A DNA stretch of 64,000 bases from Puccinia triticina (GCF_026914185.1 NC_070575.1:3986001-4050000), one strand, 5' to 3'. Counted from the first letter of the stretch, positions 22,132-33,231 are shown. Numbers and translations: made by a program. The notes: generated from the sequence alone by a model not told the origin.

Positions 22132-22553
22132 CTACGGCTTTAGATTCTAAAAATACATTTGAAGACATTGAGGAAAGTTGCTTCAAGGAGTACCTTGCAA
22201 GCAAGATGACAAAGACTTTACCAAAGGTCACGGCAATGGCAGAACTCAATCTCTATTTGCAAGAAAGCACGGTTGCCGTTGATACTCTGTTGTTTGATAT
22301 CCTCAATTGGTGGAAAACCAACGCAGTCCGATTCCCAACCCTTTCAAAACTGGCAAGGTACTTCTTAATAGCACCGATGACATCAATAGCATCTGAGTCA
22401 GCCTTCTCAACTGGGGGAAGAGTGCTCAGCCCCTCTAGAAATCGGCTGAATCCCGAAACACTCAAAGCCCTTGTCTGCAGGCAAGATTGGATTAGAACCA
22501 ATGAGGGCCTCTCTGACCAACAGCCCAAAGAATCTGAGCTTGATTCCGACTGA
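22132..22553 (+). pseudogene. hAT transposase, part 3 (C-terminal dimerisation domain)
   Basis: The frame runs from LDSKNTFEDIEESCF to a TGA at 22551. It contains DILNWWKTNAVRFPTLSKLA, SIASESAFSTGGRVL and RNRLNPETLKALVCRQDW, the hallmark hATC domain. This part is intact and in frame with part 2 once element D is removed. Confidence 0.85.
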
Positions 22554-22608
22554 TATAGTAATAAGTTCTGATGTTTTTTTGTTCAACCTCTTTTACATTG
22601 AAAAAATA

Positions 22609-23895
22609 GGCTCAGTCTAAATGCACCCCAAAAATTTACTTCATGTACACCAACATTTTGGTGTAAACACATGTGCACCCCAATATTACTGGGGTGCACT
22701 TCTGGAGTACCCCAATTTATTGGTGTGCAGACCTGCTTACCCCAAAAACATTGGGGTGCAGGTGTTAAAACCCCCAGACTGCTTCAATTTTTGGGGTGAA
22801 ATCTATTGTACACCAAATGAAATGGTGTACATAAGTAGCGCACCCCATTGAGGCAAATTAATCCCCCACCCACCCGCTGGGCTTGTTAGACCTGCACACA
22901 TCTGTCATCAAGGGGAGTAGCACCCCTTTATGACCAACACAGACCGGTCATCAAGGGTGCTACTCCCCTTGATGACCGGCACAATTGTTCATCGAGGGGA
23001 GTAGCACCTCCCCTCAATGACCAACACAGACCAGTCATTGAGGGTGCTACTCCCCTCAATGAACGGCACAATTGTTCATCAAGGGGAGAAGTAGCACCTC
23101 CCCTTGATGGCCGGCACAGATTGGTCATTGAGGGGAGGAATTGATGACCAATCTGTGCCGGCCATCAAGGGGAGTGAGCGTAGCACCCCCCCTTGATTAC
23201 TGGTCTGTGTTGGTCATGGAGGGGAGGTGCTACTCCCCTCAATGACCAATTGTGCTGGTCATCCAGAGGAATAGCACCTCACATCAATGACCAGCACAGA
23301 TCGGTCATCAATTCCTCCCCTCAATGACCAATCTGTGCCGGTCAATGTGGGGAGGTGCTACTCCCCTTGATGACCAATCTGTGCCGGTAATCAATGGGAG
23401 GTGCTATTCCTCTCAAGGACCAATCTGTGCCGGTCATCAAGGAGAGTAGCACCGCCCTCAATGACTGGTCTGTGATGGCCATTGAGGGGAGGTGCTACTC
23501 CCCTCAATGAACAATTGTGCTGGTCATCAAGGGGAGTAGCACCCTTGATGACCGGTGTTGGTCATTGAGGGGTGCCACTCCCCTTGATGACTGATTTGTA
23601 GTCGGGCGGGTGGGTGCTGGGGTGTTGAGTGGCTCACCCCTTTCACAGGGTGACATATTGGAGTACTGGGGGTTTGCACCCCAGTATGATGGGGTTCTGT
23701 GGCTGTGTACACCATAGATTTCACCGGCTTTGGGGTACCCTGTGGCTCACCCCAAATTACATGGGGTATGAGGTGCTGTACCCCATCTTCACAGGGGTGC
23801 GCAAAAGTACACCCCAAGTGGTTTGGGGTACATTTCAGCAGTACCCCTTTTTGGTGTGCATGAAGTAAATGTTTGGGGTGCATTTAGGCTGACCC
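22609..23895. mobile_element. TIR element with 8-bp TSD and palindromic minisatellite
   Basis: It starts GGCTCAGTCTAAATGCACCC and ends with the reverse complement of GGGTCAGCCTAAATGCACCC; the similarity continues about 37 bp. The TSD AAAAAATA is perfect (22601-22608 and 23896-23903). The inside (22900-23600) is an array of GGGGAGTAGCACC and GGTCATCAAGGGG words in both orientations. Non-autonomous, probably hAT-type. Confidence 0.75.
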
Positions 23896-24289
23896 AAAAA
23901 ATATGGATATCATGTTACATATACAGAATTAGATTGAATAAATAAGAATGAGATTGAATAAATAAGAATGAGATTGAATAAATAAGAATGAGATTGAATA
24001 AATGAATTCCATGAGCTGTTGGCATGTCTTTCAGCCATGTATATGGCTTGACCCGAGTCCTGACCCACAACCCGACCAGCCCCGACCCGGACCCGAGTTC
24101 ATCACAAGCAGGGTTGGGTTTGGGCAGTGCTAACCTGAATCCGACCCGACCCGCCCCAACCCGCAATTATATCTGGGTTGGGTTTGGGCACTGTTTTCCA
24201 ACCCAAACCCAACCCGGTTTCATCTCTACTAGAAACCCTTACGTGATACCCCAGGAATTTGCCATTTTGAAACGGCTGTAGTTTTGATT

Positions 24290-24790
24290 TCTTCGAGAGA
24301 ACCAACTGTTTGAAACCAACTACGTCAGTATGTTCAATTTTGCAAATTTTGGCATAGTGGATTGAAACAAGTTACGTAAGTAACATCTGCAGCCATTTGT
24401 GGGGGTTTTGGATAAGAAAAGTCCAAAATTGATATCCTGGTTATCATTGCTGATGTATTGATTAAAATCAATGAAAAATCACTTTTAGACGCCTTTCAGA
24501 CCTTCCTCAACCCTTATAATGTAACATGGGAGCAGGAGAGAACAGGGAGGAACTAATGTGTATGCACACTATGTTTGCACCTTTAAGCAAAAAAACAAAT
24601 TGAAACAAAACACGTAAGTATGTCATTTTTTCCCTTGGAAGGGAAGACCAGATTGAAACAGGGTATGTCAGTATGTCCCAGAAGAAAAAATTCCCAGAAC
24701 TGTCCATTTGAAACAAGTTTCACAGGTTTACGTAAGTATCATTTTTGCCAAAAAAATCATTTTGAAACAATTTACGTAAGGGTGTCTAGT
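24290..24790 (+). repeat. Six direct repeats TTGAAACAA..TTACGTAAGT in the host MITE
   Basis: Copies lie near 24311, 24362, 24600, 24654, 24710 and 24762, each joining (T)TGAAACAA to TACGTAAGT or a variant. The last merges with the right terminal repeat (TTACGTAAGGGTGTCTAG). The spacing is irregular. They may be transposase-binding subterminal repeats. Confidence 0.6.
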
Positions 24791-24817
24791 AGGCGCTTGC
24801 CGGGGTCCTCAGAGACC

Positions 24818-25402
24818 CTCCGGGGCTGTCCCTCAGAGCATTCACTGTTTGTTATATTACCAGGTTAAATAAGCCTGGTTTAGCCTCAGGCTTGGTTTCA
24901 GGCCAAGGGTCCCTGACAAATGCAAATGCTCTCAAGGGGCTCTCACTGGAGTGGGAAGCTTTGTTAGCTTGTGGTAATCCGGGCAATAGGCGGAGTGGCG
25001 AGCGCAAGTTTCCTGATTTCAGGGGCTCACACTTGCTAGAGAACTGGCCAGCCGGAGCCCCGGAGTTCTGACGTTTCTCTTTTTTAGGACCTGTTGGGAT
25101 AATATAATTTAGATTGATCCCTTGTTCAGTTGTTGCATGTTTCTCCTCAGTTCCTCTCTATTCTTCTCCCGAAATCTAGACGCTTTCATCTGTTTCTTCC
25201 TCTTGCGTGTGTCCACTTCACTCTTGAAGGGCCCTGCATCGGGTCCAAATCAAATGTCCAGTAACCGTGGGGCTGCTTACACTTTACCATTGTAGCTTGC
25301 CGCCTCTGTTTCGATAGTAGAGGCATATCTATCGCTCAAGGCATCGAGCCCAAACGGGTTGACCTCACGCTTTTTTTGACTTCCGTCCCATGAACCTACG
25401 TC
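24818..25402. other. Upstream region of the secreted-protein gene
   Basis: 24818-25080 looks like an older repeat (GC-rich, with inverted CCTGGTT / GGCTTGG words). 25090-25402 is pyrimidine-rich with TTCTCTT tracts and likely holds the promoter and 5' leader of the gene at 25403. No TATA box is evident. Confidence 0.35.
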
Positions 25403-26872
25403 ATGTTTTCGGAGCGCCAACGACTAGCCTTTCTCATTATGTGCTGCTTACAAGCGGCGCACTACGTAGCACCCGGTCACTGGTCATTCCTGCATGTCGG
25501 TCATGAAGCGGACGAAGCAAAACAAGGTATCTTCCTCCGTTTCCTCTTCTCCTACATGACAAGTACATCGAATACGCGAATCACATTACCAAGATTGACC
25601 CTCGAAATGCGGAAATTCCTTCATAGCTTTGCTTCAGCCTCTGATAGATAGTCCAAGCCCCTCAAGTGCTGTAAGAATTTCGCCAGACGTACATGAAATA
25701 TCAGATCCCCAACCGGCCGCGCCTGAAGTGACCCAACAACGTTAGTCATATGTTCCTGTACCACCTAGTAACCTAAACCCAAGAAGCTGAAGAAAGTGGT
25801 TGTTTTTGATTATAATTGGTCAGAGATGAACATCGCGGTCTCTCCGGAATGGATACAAAGTATCTGATTCCATACCATCAATCTCGATACCCGCGGTTTT
25901 GGAAACTGATGTGATCAACAATTTTGGATAAAAACCAGGGCAAGAATCACTAGTTGAAGCATTGGGAAGCTTGCGTAAGGATCTCTCGACGTTCAACCAA
26001 GAAAATAAAGAGTATTCCAAGCACAAACTCACCACAAAAGATTGGCCTACAAAGGACGGAAAACAGCAATACATTAAGGATCATGCGGCTTTCCGGATAA
26101 AACTCGATAAATTGGAAAGTTTTTGCCACTTCATACAAATTTCTACGCGAGGTCAATTGTTTGAGCTCACTGGAAAGTACTTGGAGCTCGAACCTCTTCA
26201 CCTGCCGGCGCCTGCTAAGCCTTCATTGATGAGGCAAATAGTCGGAAAAGTTTACAAAGGAAAGAAGTACGTTACGTTCTATTCCGATTATTTATTTTAA
26301 CCTTCAAACTTTTGAAAAAAAAAAAATGAGAGGAATTAATGATTGCGGCACTTCTTTCCAGATCATCTAAGGCTCATGAATCCAAGGGGACAAGCTCGAC
26401 GTCGTCGATCAGAGAACTAATAACGGAGGAGCAAAGACTGGAGGAAGGATCGAATGACTTTCGAGTCGAGCCTGCAGGAAAACTGACCGGGGATACTCTG
26501 GATGTGGGGATGGATATGGATCCTGGACTCACATCGGGATGGCTCAAAACTTTAAATGAGCTGTTGCACGAAATCATGTCGACTAAAACGGCGCGCGAGC
26601 TCAGGTATCACAACAAGATTCATCTAGAAGGTTTCGAACGCTTCTATCTCCAGCAATTTGTGTTCAGAACCGTCGAACTGATGTACAAGAACGGCATTAT
26701 CTCTCATGAAGATCTCAAAGAGTTCTTGAAGGATGAAGAAACACGAAAATTAGCTGGCACAAATAACTTTGCAACTCGGCATATGTTCGTCTCCGCTGCG
26801 TCTCGTAGCTACCCGGGATGCTCGTCAGACTTCCGCTACTCAGATGAATTTGTTGCTTTACTATCTAGATAG
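25403..26872 (+). CDS. Predicted secreted protein, five exons, rust-specific type
   Basis: The inferred exons are 25403-25526, 25648-25740, 25824-25859, 25954-26266 and 26362-26872, giving 358 codons with every junction in frame. The N-terminus (MFSERQRLAFLIMCCLQAA) looks like a signal peptide. The rest has no domain I recognise: a Lys/Gln-rich segment (LSTFNQENKEYSKHKLTTKD), a Ser/Thr-rich linker, then a conserved-looking block (RELRYHNKIHLEGFERFYLQ, HMFVSAASRSYPGCSSDFRY). It resembles lineage-specific secreted proteins of rusts. A paralogous 3' end lies at 1-78. Exons 2 and 3 are the least certain. It may be an effector, but no function is claimed. Confidence 0.65.
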
Positions 26873-27627
26873 GAACAGTGGCCCCTGGTTTTTGTTCTGA
26901 AATGCCTATGATGGAGGGATCTCCATACGATATAGTTTTCACTTTGTCCGACGGTCCATAGCCACCGCAATTTGTTATCCAAGATGTGGACTGCTCCAAC
27001 TTGCCAACCTGAGAAGGTATGACCATTGAAAATTATTGTTAGTCTTCCAGTTAGCGACCCTCTTTGCAGGCGCTTAACCAGCGCGTCGTTCGTTGCTCTC
27101 AGCCGCGCCGGTCCACACGGCGAATATGGCCGGTATGCACAGTTAGGCCAGAAGAGATCGTGTTGCGGCTGGCGCCGGAATGTCCGGTCAAGATCAACGC
27201 GCCTGATCTTGCGCGAGAGATCAATCGAATCGAACTGGTGGAAGTCGCGGCTTCTGCGGGGAAGGGAGCCCGCTCACGCAGCGTCGCCTCCGTTGGCGAG
27301 CTTAACAAAGCCTCTCAGCAAGAGCCTCGAAGAGACAGCCCCGCAGGGTCTCTGTCTCGAGATTGACGGGAGGTCGCACTTTGTGCAAGGCGCTTGGAGC
27401 CCCTGCCCCCGCTAACTTAACCAAGTCCCTCCCTCCTGTCCGTGGAGTGGTAAAACAGTCCTGTGGGACGGCGCCCCCCCTTCAATTACAGAGGCACTTA
27501 GTTAAGTTAGCTGCCCCCGGCATGCGAGGGACTTGTGCGAAATTCGCTCCGTTAGGAGGGACTTGAGCCTAACGTCTCACGGTTGGGCGCTTTTGGTGAA
27601 GCCAACATTTCGCTAGCTCCACCGCCC
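26873..27627. other. Downstream region, paralogous to 80-1770; short inverted repeats
   Basis: 26873-27250 is the intact counterpart of the left-edge duplication and includes the empty site of the 442-1373 element (about 27060-27075). 27064-27366 is open in one frame (EEIVLRLAPECPVKINAPDL), which could be a relic exon. 27417-27570 has AAGTCCCTCC and GAGGGACTTG in inverted orientation. Confidence 0.4.
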
Positions 27628-27834
27628 ATGCGTCCCCCGGAGCTGGCAGCCGCGGATCGAGCGGCTCTCCTGCGCCGATCCATACAGGAAACTCGGGACG
27701 ATTGGAAGAACACGATTCCTTGCAAGATCGTGGTGGACGGGGCAGGAGCAGGATCTGGGGGAGCCGGAGGCGCTCATGGGCCGACGGGTCTGGTGAGAAT
27801 CTTGGCCACGCACACGCAGACAGAAACAGGTATA
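27628..27834 (+). CDS. Possible first exon of an unknown protein
   Basis: The ATG at 27628 opens MRPPELAAADRAALLRRSIQ, then a Gly/Ala-rich stretch, to a possible donor at 27828 (ACAG/GTATATC). No matching downstream exon is seen before the minus-strand gene at 28321. It may be a truncated gene left by the local duplications. Confidence 0.25.
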
Positions 27835-28320
27835 TCGCCCTGCACTGTGTTCATCGCGGCTGTGCGGGAAAGACCCGGCTGCTTGCTCTTGTTCTGCGGA
27901 CACATTCCGTGCACAAAAAAAAAAAAGGGAAAACAAGGGGGACAGAGGAGGTAAACAAGGGTATAGTGTATGTATTGCTAGTGTCCATATGCGAGAGAAG
28001 AGGGATAAGCAAGCAAAGATGGGCTATTTGGGCTGGTCGAACATCTTGATGAGCGCGCCGACGGCGACGCTTTTCCTGAACGGGGCCGTAGCCACCGGCG
28101 ACGGGCGGGAGGACCTGAGCGGGACGGGGGGCGAGGCGACGGAGGCGGGGGAGCGGCGGGCGGCGGAGGCGAGCGTGGGTCTGGCGTAGTTGTGTCTCGG
28201 GGGCAGGTGGTGGGTGGGCGGGGATTGCGGGGCGGGCGAGAAGCGGGAGGACGGGAGCTCTGTACACACACACACATCAGTCTCTAGGGGGGGGGGGGGA
28301 TGGAAGGGGGGGGGGGGGGC

Positions 28321-29865
28321 TTAACTGGAGGGGCTGCCGGGAGAGTCGGGGATTCCGGGGTAGGCGCGGGAGTACAGGTCGGGCGTCCGGCGGAGATGGC
28401 TGTGGCCGGCGAAGCCGAGCGGCGAGGGCGCCTTGGCGGCCAGTGCGGAGGTGTATCTGGGCCGGGGGCTGGCGCCGGAGACGGGGGTGGTCGGCGTGGA
28501 GCGTGCGGAGGGGCTTGCGGGGGTCGAGGTGCTGGGCGGGCGCAGCTTGGAGGCCATGGTGGCCGGCGAGGCCGGCTTCCAGGGCGCGCGTGCGTGGGCC
28601 CCGGGCGTCGTGGTGGCGAGGGGAGGGGTGGAGTATGCGCGGGTTTTGTCGCGGGCCGGGCGCTGGTCGCGCAGCGTGGAGATGTACTCGGACTGTCGGA
28701 GATCGTCTTCGGGGGTGTTGTTGGTGTCGGCGTCGTCTTGCGGGGCGTGCTTGGATTCGAGGAGGGCGAGGCGGGCGTTGAGGTCGACGAAGTCTTTCTG
28801 GAGGGCGATGAGATAGTCGCTCTTGATGTCGGGGCCGCGTTTCTGGGCCATCTGTTGCTCGACCTGTTGGAGGAGCTGTTCCTGCTGTCTGAGGGTGGTG
28901 TCGAGGTGGGAGACCTTGGCGGTGGCCCAGGTGCGGAGCTGGTCGAGTTTCTGGGTCTGGGCGTCGAGGGCGAGTTCGAGGTTTCGTGCGCGGTCGCTCT
29001 CGACGGCGAGCTGGTGCTCGAGGGCGAGACACTTGGAGCAGCCGGCCTTGGTGGTGGTGGTGGCGGTGGTGGTGGTAAGGGCGGACTGGAAGGAGTGGCG
29101 CGAGCTGATCTTGAGCGGCTGGGTGGTGTTGCAGAGCTGGTCGAGCGCGCTCTGCCGGCTCGTCGAGGCGCGCGTGCTGAGGCTTGCCGAGCCGTTGACG
29201 ACCCGCAGGACGCGCTCCGGCGAGCCCCGCTCGTCGCGGGGCGTGCGCGTCTGGCGGATGATCTGCTGGGCCTCCGTCAGCGCCCCGTCCTGGTTCTCGT
29301 CTGCCCCGCCAGAGCCCGGGCTCGGCATCCATGGCAGATGTTCGGGGGTGACGAGCTGGCGCAGGTCGTGGATATCGCTGGGCCCGATCTCCGATGCATC
29401 CGATCCTGGCCCGAAACATGAGGTTAGTGCTTCCGCCTGGGAGTGGATATGTAGTAGACACACACCTCGGCGTGAGGCTGAGTGCCTGAAGGGTGCGGTG
29501 AGTGCTGATCCGATCTTCCTGACGATGGCTGTTCCTGAGCGCGGGCTGGGTGTGGGGGAGGGCGTGTTTGTGCGTTTGCGGGTGTTGTTGTGGGTTGGGG
29601 AGGGGGTGTTTGTGCGTTTGTTGTTGATGTTGGGTTGTTGTTCTAGGGGCGGGGGTGGCTTGCGCTTGCTGCTGGGGGATGGCTGCTGCTGGCTGGTGGG
29701 GGAGCCATAGTGTGGGGAGTAGTGGGCGTTGTTGGGGGGGCGCAGATGGGGGTTGTGCATGAATCGGTGGCGGTGGTGTTCTCCCTGGAAGCTTTTGCGT
29801 TCGCGGTCGATGTTGCTGGCTGAGGGCGAGGGTGCTGGGCTGGGCGATCCGTCGGGGCTGGCCAT
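28321..29865 (-). CDS. Unknown protein with a central coiled coil
   Basis: The minus frame runs from ATG at 29865 to TAA at 28323. A 60-nt in-frame intron (29406-29465: GTGTGT donor, CACTAACC branch, CCAG acceptor) is likely, giving 494 codons; retaining it adds 20 without a stop. The N-terminal 130 residues are Ser/Pro/Asn-rich with basic patches (SSKRKPPPP, THNNTRKR). Residues about 270-350 form a heptad-rich coiled coil (LALEHQLAVESDRARNLELA through QEQLLQQVEQQM). The C-terminus is Ser/Thr/Pro-rich. The GC-rich third positions differ from the transposons and suggest a host gene. Its start is 674 bp from the divergent BTB gene. It is probably a scaffold-type protein; the function is unknown. 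Confidence 0.7.
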   Translation of the reverse strand: MASPDGSPSPAPSPSASNIDRERKSFQGEHHRHRFMHNPHLRPPNNAHYSPHYGSPTSQQQPSPSSKRKPPPPLEQQPNINNKRTNTPSPTHNNTRKRTNTPSPTPSPRSGTAIVRKIGSALTAPFRHSASRRGVCLLHIHSQAEALTSCFGPGSDASEIGPSDIHDLRQLVTPEHLPWMPSPGSGGADENQDGALTEAQQIIRQTRTPRDERGSPERVLRVVNGSASLSTRASTSRQSALDQLCNTTQPLKISSRHSFQSALTTTTATTTTKAGCSKCLALEHQLAVESDRARNLELALDAQTQKLDQLRTWATAKVSHLDTTLRQQEQLLQQVEQQMAQKRGPDIKSDYLIALQKDFVDLNARLALLESKHAPQDDADTNNTPEDDLRQSEYISTLRDQRPARDKTRAYSTPPLATTTPGAHARAPWKPASPATMASKLRPPSTSTPASPSARSTPTTPVSGASPRPRYTSALAAKAPSPLGFAGHSHLRRTPDLYSRAYPGIPDSPGSPSS

Positions 29866-30538
29866 GTTTTTATGTGGTGGGAGAGTGCACTGGCCCTTTC
29901 TTTCGATATCTCAACCGGCCCGGCCGTCGGAGGAGACAACGGGCACACGGCGGGTGCGGCGCGCCGGCTGAATATAGCTGGGCGGGACCCCCTTGTGGAC
30001 TCCGCTCAGAGAAACAACACCAGCTCCCAAGTTGTACTGAACAGAGATGACCAGTCCCCCCGGTAACATTCCCCAAAACAAACATCTGCATTGGACCATC
30101 CAACATCACAAAATGGTACGGCTCAAGTATGTTCCATCTCCGAACATTAGGCACACGTCTTCCAAGCAGCAGCCTCAAAACAGCTTCCAGGGACATTCAT
30201 CTCTCCCACTTGCCAAATGGGCACTCCTTTCATCGTACTTGGTTTCTTGGTGGGCTCGCGTGCCAACCTCCTCCGTGTCAAAGACGATAAAGCACAGCCT
30301 TTGTCGATGGACGTGAATTACCCGATCAAGACAAACCACCACCGGTTCGCCCTTTGTCCGAGCAACTGCACACTTTTCGCAAGCCCCAGGGCCTCATGAG
30401 GAGACCATATCGGGCTATTCCAAAAGCCTGTCACGTGCTAAACTTGTCTTGAGGCTGTCAGACGAAAAACTTGCCCCAGATCAAAATCCAACTTTCACTA
30501 ACACATGGTCACGTGCCAGCTTGGGGAGGTGAAGTTTG
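29866..30538. promoter_or_regulatory. Shared divergent promoter region
   Basis: It separates the starts of the coiled-coil gene and the BTB gene. It includes CCAAT-like and GC-rich patches but no clear TATA pair. The small frames here are unsupported. Confidence 0.4.
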
Positions 30539-33231
30539 ATGCATTTTGGGCGCACCGCAGCACTGCGCGAGCTCCAGCCGTCGCGGCGCTTCGGCGGCCA
30601 CCATATCGTGCAGCTGCACAGTTTGGAGAAAGCCACACACCCCGCGAAGATGTACAGCCAGAACCAGAACAGACAGCCATACCCACCATTCGAAACAACG
30701 ACACCACCATACTACAACAGCCACTACTCCAGCTACTCGAACCACTACAACTCACCACGAACATTCGCCCAGACACCCCCACCCCCCCCACCACCACTGA
30801 CGAACACCATCAGGCCAGACAGCAGGCAGTCATCAGCCGTCCTACACCAGCAGCCACCAAACTCACAACAGCATCTATGGAATGAAGAATGGCCTCGGCA
30901 CTGGGCTTGGACAGGCGTCGACATCCCAATCCACAACCTGCGCGCACTCAGCCAGAACATCGAGCAGAAATCAGCAGCGGGCCACATCGACCTCAGCCCA
31001 GATGACATCGCAGCCGACATCTCATCGGGGGAAGTGCTCAGCTACAGCTTCGGAAAAGACCGATGGAAAGTAGAAGTCGGTAAGCAGAAAAAAAAACACA
31101 CTTTGCAGGCATCTCAAACTAACCAAAAAACGACGCCACAGTCAAAGCCCACTCCAGAAGACCCTCCGCACCATCCACCCCAACAAACACCACCCATCCG
31201 CAACACCCGCGCCAACGGAAGCCGACGAATACCGCCGGCCCAGACCACCATCTGTCACTCTACCTCACCTGCCACGAGCTCGAGGTTGATTGGCCTGTTT
31301 CGCGCGCCATCTCCACCTCCATCCTCATCTCCATCAAGGAACCCCGCATCCCCCTCCATCTCAACCCGATCACCGACCTCGGATCGCCCGCTGAGGGTTG
31401 GATCTGGCGCACCTGCTGCGACGAACACAGCTTCGAACGCGAACGCGAAGTCTGGGGTACTACCACCCACTCTCACACATTCACCCACACACACACACAC
31501 GCTGACTGACTGTTTTTTTTTTTGCATAGAATGTCACGACTTTCCCTCTCTCTCTAGCTTGCTCGAGAACCCTAGAGTCGCGCTCTTCGACTCCTGCATC
31601 CTCACCATCCAGATCGGATCCCCCGCGACGGTCTCGATACCCCAGATACCCAATGCGAGCTATGTGCCCCAGTTGAGTCTCCCTCTTTCCCTGATCCCCC
31701 ACTCACTTTCCACACTAACCCATCCTTGGGTAAGTTCTATCCTAGAGAGCCTGGAGTCGCTGCTCGACGACCCGAACACGTCGGACCTGCAGATCCTAGT
31801 GACCGAGATCGACGAGCGGATGGGCCCGGATGAGGAGGAGGAGCATGGCGGGCGGAGACGCGCGGCGCCGACCCGGTTCCGCAAACGGCTGCTCTACGCT
31901 CACTCCAGCATCCTCAAGCGCCGCTCCGAGTACTTCCAGACCATGCTCGCCGACGAGGCCAGTGGCGGGGGATGGGCCGAGTCCAGCACCCTGTCCTCCT
32001 CCACAACCTCCTCGTCTCTCGTCCCTAAGCACTCCGGGCTCGAGCGCAAGCTGGGCCTCATCCGGATCGCCGACTTCGACTTTGTCACCGTCTACTGGGT
32101 CCGTCTCTTCTCCTCCCCCCACAAAAAAAAAACCCGCATCTGGTGTTGCTTTTCTGACTTCGTTCGGCCGACAGCTCGTCAGGTGGCTGTATTCGAATCG
32201 GATCTTCTTCAGCGACCACGAGGACGTCCGCGGCCAATGCCAGCGCGGCGCTGTCCTGGCAAGCTTTGACGAGGCCGGCCGGAGCCCGGTGGTAGATCCG
32301 TGGGTATGGCAGACGCATGGGGACCATCCTCGGGGAGACGTCTCGCGGGCGGGCGAAGAGGGCCCTGGCGGGGGCAGTCGAGAGCCGGCTCCCCAGCCGG
32401 AGCCGGCCCCCAGACAACCCGCAGCCTCGGCGTCCGCGTCGTCCTCCCGGAGAGCACAGCACCCCACCATGACGAATACCCCACACGGATTCCCGCCCTT
32501 CTCCGCCGTCCCGAAGCCCTCAGAACCCGTCCTCTCCTCCCCCACCACTCCGCTCCATGCGCCTCTGCACCAGGGGCCCAAGAGATCGAGCGACTGGGTC
32601 GGCGGCGACCCGCACTTGCACCCCGTCCACATGGCCCCCAAAGGTCTCCCCCCCTCTCCCTTCTCCTTAGAAAACCTTTAGAACTGATTTTTGGGCGACC
32701 GTTGGTGTGCAGCTTCGGCGTTCTCCGTCTATCGCCTTGCTCATCGCTACGAACTTACCGACCTCCAACACATCGCGATCACCCATCTCTGTTCCCACCT
32801 CACTCCCGCATCCGCCTTCCCGATCCTGCTCGCAAGCTTCGTCTTCCCCGAGCTGCATGCCCAAGTCAAGGTCCGTCCCGCTTCTCCCCTCCCTCGTTCT
32901 TCCCCGACCGAAAGCTGATGTGTGTGTGTGGCGAGCACAGGCGTATTGTCTGGCCCATTACGTCAGTCTTGCCCCTGCGCTCTTTCTCCCCGTCTCTCTC
33001 CCGATGTCTTGTTGTTGATGAGGACGGCGGACGTAGTTCGAGATCCTTAGTCAGCCCGAGTTCAGTAGGTGTTACTCGGAAGTAGGCGAGGGGCTGTGGG
33101 AGCACGGCGGCGAAGTGCTGCTCTCGTTCACCATGAGCGTCAGTTTTCCCATCCCCCCTCTTTCTCTCTCTGACGCATTCAGGCGGTTGCTTATATCTGC
33201 TGTGTGGACACACACGGGCGGTGTTAGTTGA
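30539..33231 (+). CDS. BTB/POZ domain protein, multi-exon
   Basis: The inferred exons end or start at 31079/31142, 31456/31530, 31671/31750, 32098/32175, 32643/32713, 32870/32941 and 32961/33037; the stop is TGA at 33229. Several introns carry CTAAC branch points. From ATG 30650 this gives 692 codons; ATG 30539 is also in frame. The N-terminus is Pro/Gln/Tyr-rich. A MATH-like segment follows (HHLSLYLTCHELEVDWPVSR, EGWIWRTCCDEH). Then comes a BTB fold split by a Ser-rich insert: SDLQILVTEID, LLYAHSSILKRRSEYFQTML, LVRWLYSN, FSVYRLAHRYELTDLQHIA. BTB proteins often act as Cullin-3 adaptors; that role is inferred. The 78-nt intron at 31672-31749 is optional, and a further 44-nt intron (33139-33182) is possible in the last exon. 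Confidence 0.7.

Larger units (their letters stand above)
6767..24228 (+). mobile_element. Ac-like hAT transposon, swollen by nested insertions
   Basis: The left end TAGGGATGAAA matches the Ac/Ds-type hAT terminus; the right end is the reverse complement of TAGAGATGAAA. The 8-bp flanks are CTAGACAC (6759-6766) and CTAGAAAC (24229-24236), one mismatch. Both subterminal regions are rich in GGGTTGGGTTTGGG. Inside lies a broken hAT transposase on the plus strand, with a BED finger, a core and a C-terminal dimerisation region. Nested insertions account for most of the 17.5 kb. Confidence 0.85.
6739..24809. mobile_element. MITE with 8-bp TSD, host of the transposon nest
   Basis: The left end AGGACCCTGGCAAGC and the right end (reverse complement AGGACCCCGGCAAGC) are flanked by a perfect CAGAGACC duplication (6731-6738 and 24810-24817). 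With the hAT removed, the left terminal repeat continues as ACTAGACACCCTTACGT, matching the right end. The element itself is only about 610 bp; the rest is inserted. The 8-bp TSD suggests a hAT-mobilised non-autonomous element. Confidence 0.75.

Noticed and set aside
18430..23600. Regularly spaced palindromic repeats resembling a CRISPR array
   Set aside because: The genome is eukaryotic, and the arrays lie inside terminal-repeat elements with variable, contiguous units and no unique spacers.
27702..28049. GCAGKTRLL phrase as a Walker A motif
   Set aside because: It is a single short match in a frame without other ATPase motifs, followed by a Lys run from a poly-A stretch; most likely chance.
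28277..29710. Long plus-strand and alternative minus-strand frames (for example 28300-29421)
   Set aside because: They are shadows caused by the high GC of the coiled-coil gene. They are Gly/Arg/Val-rich without motifs, while the minus frame has a coiled coil and a proper intron.
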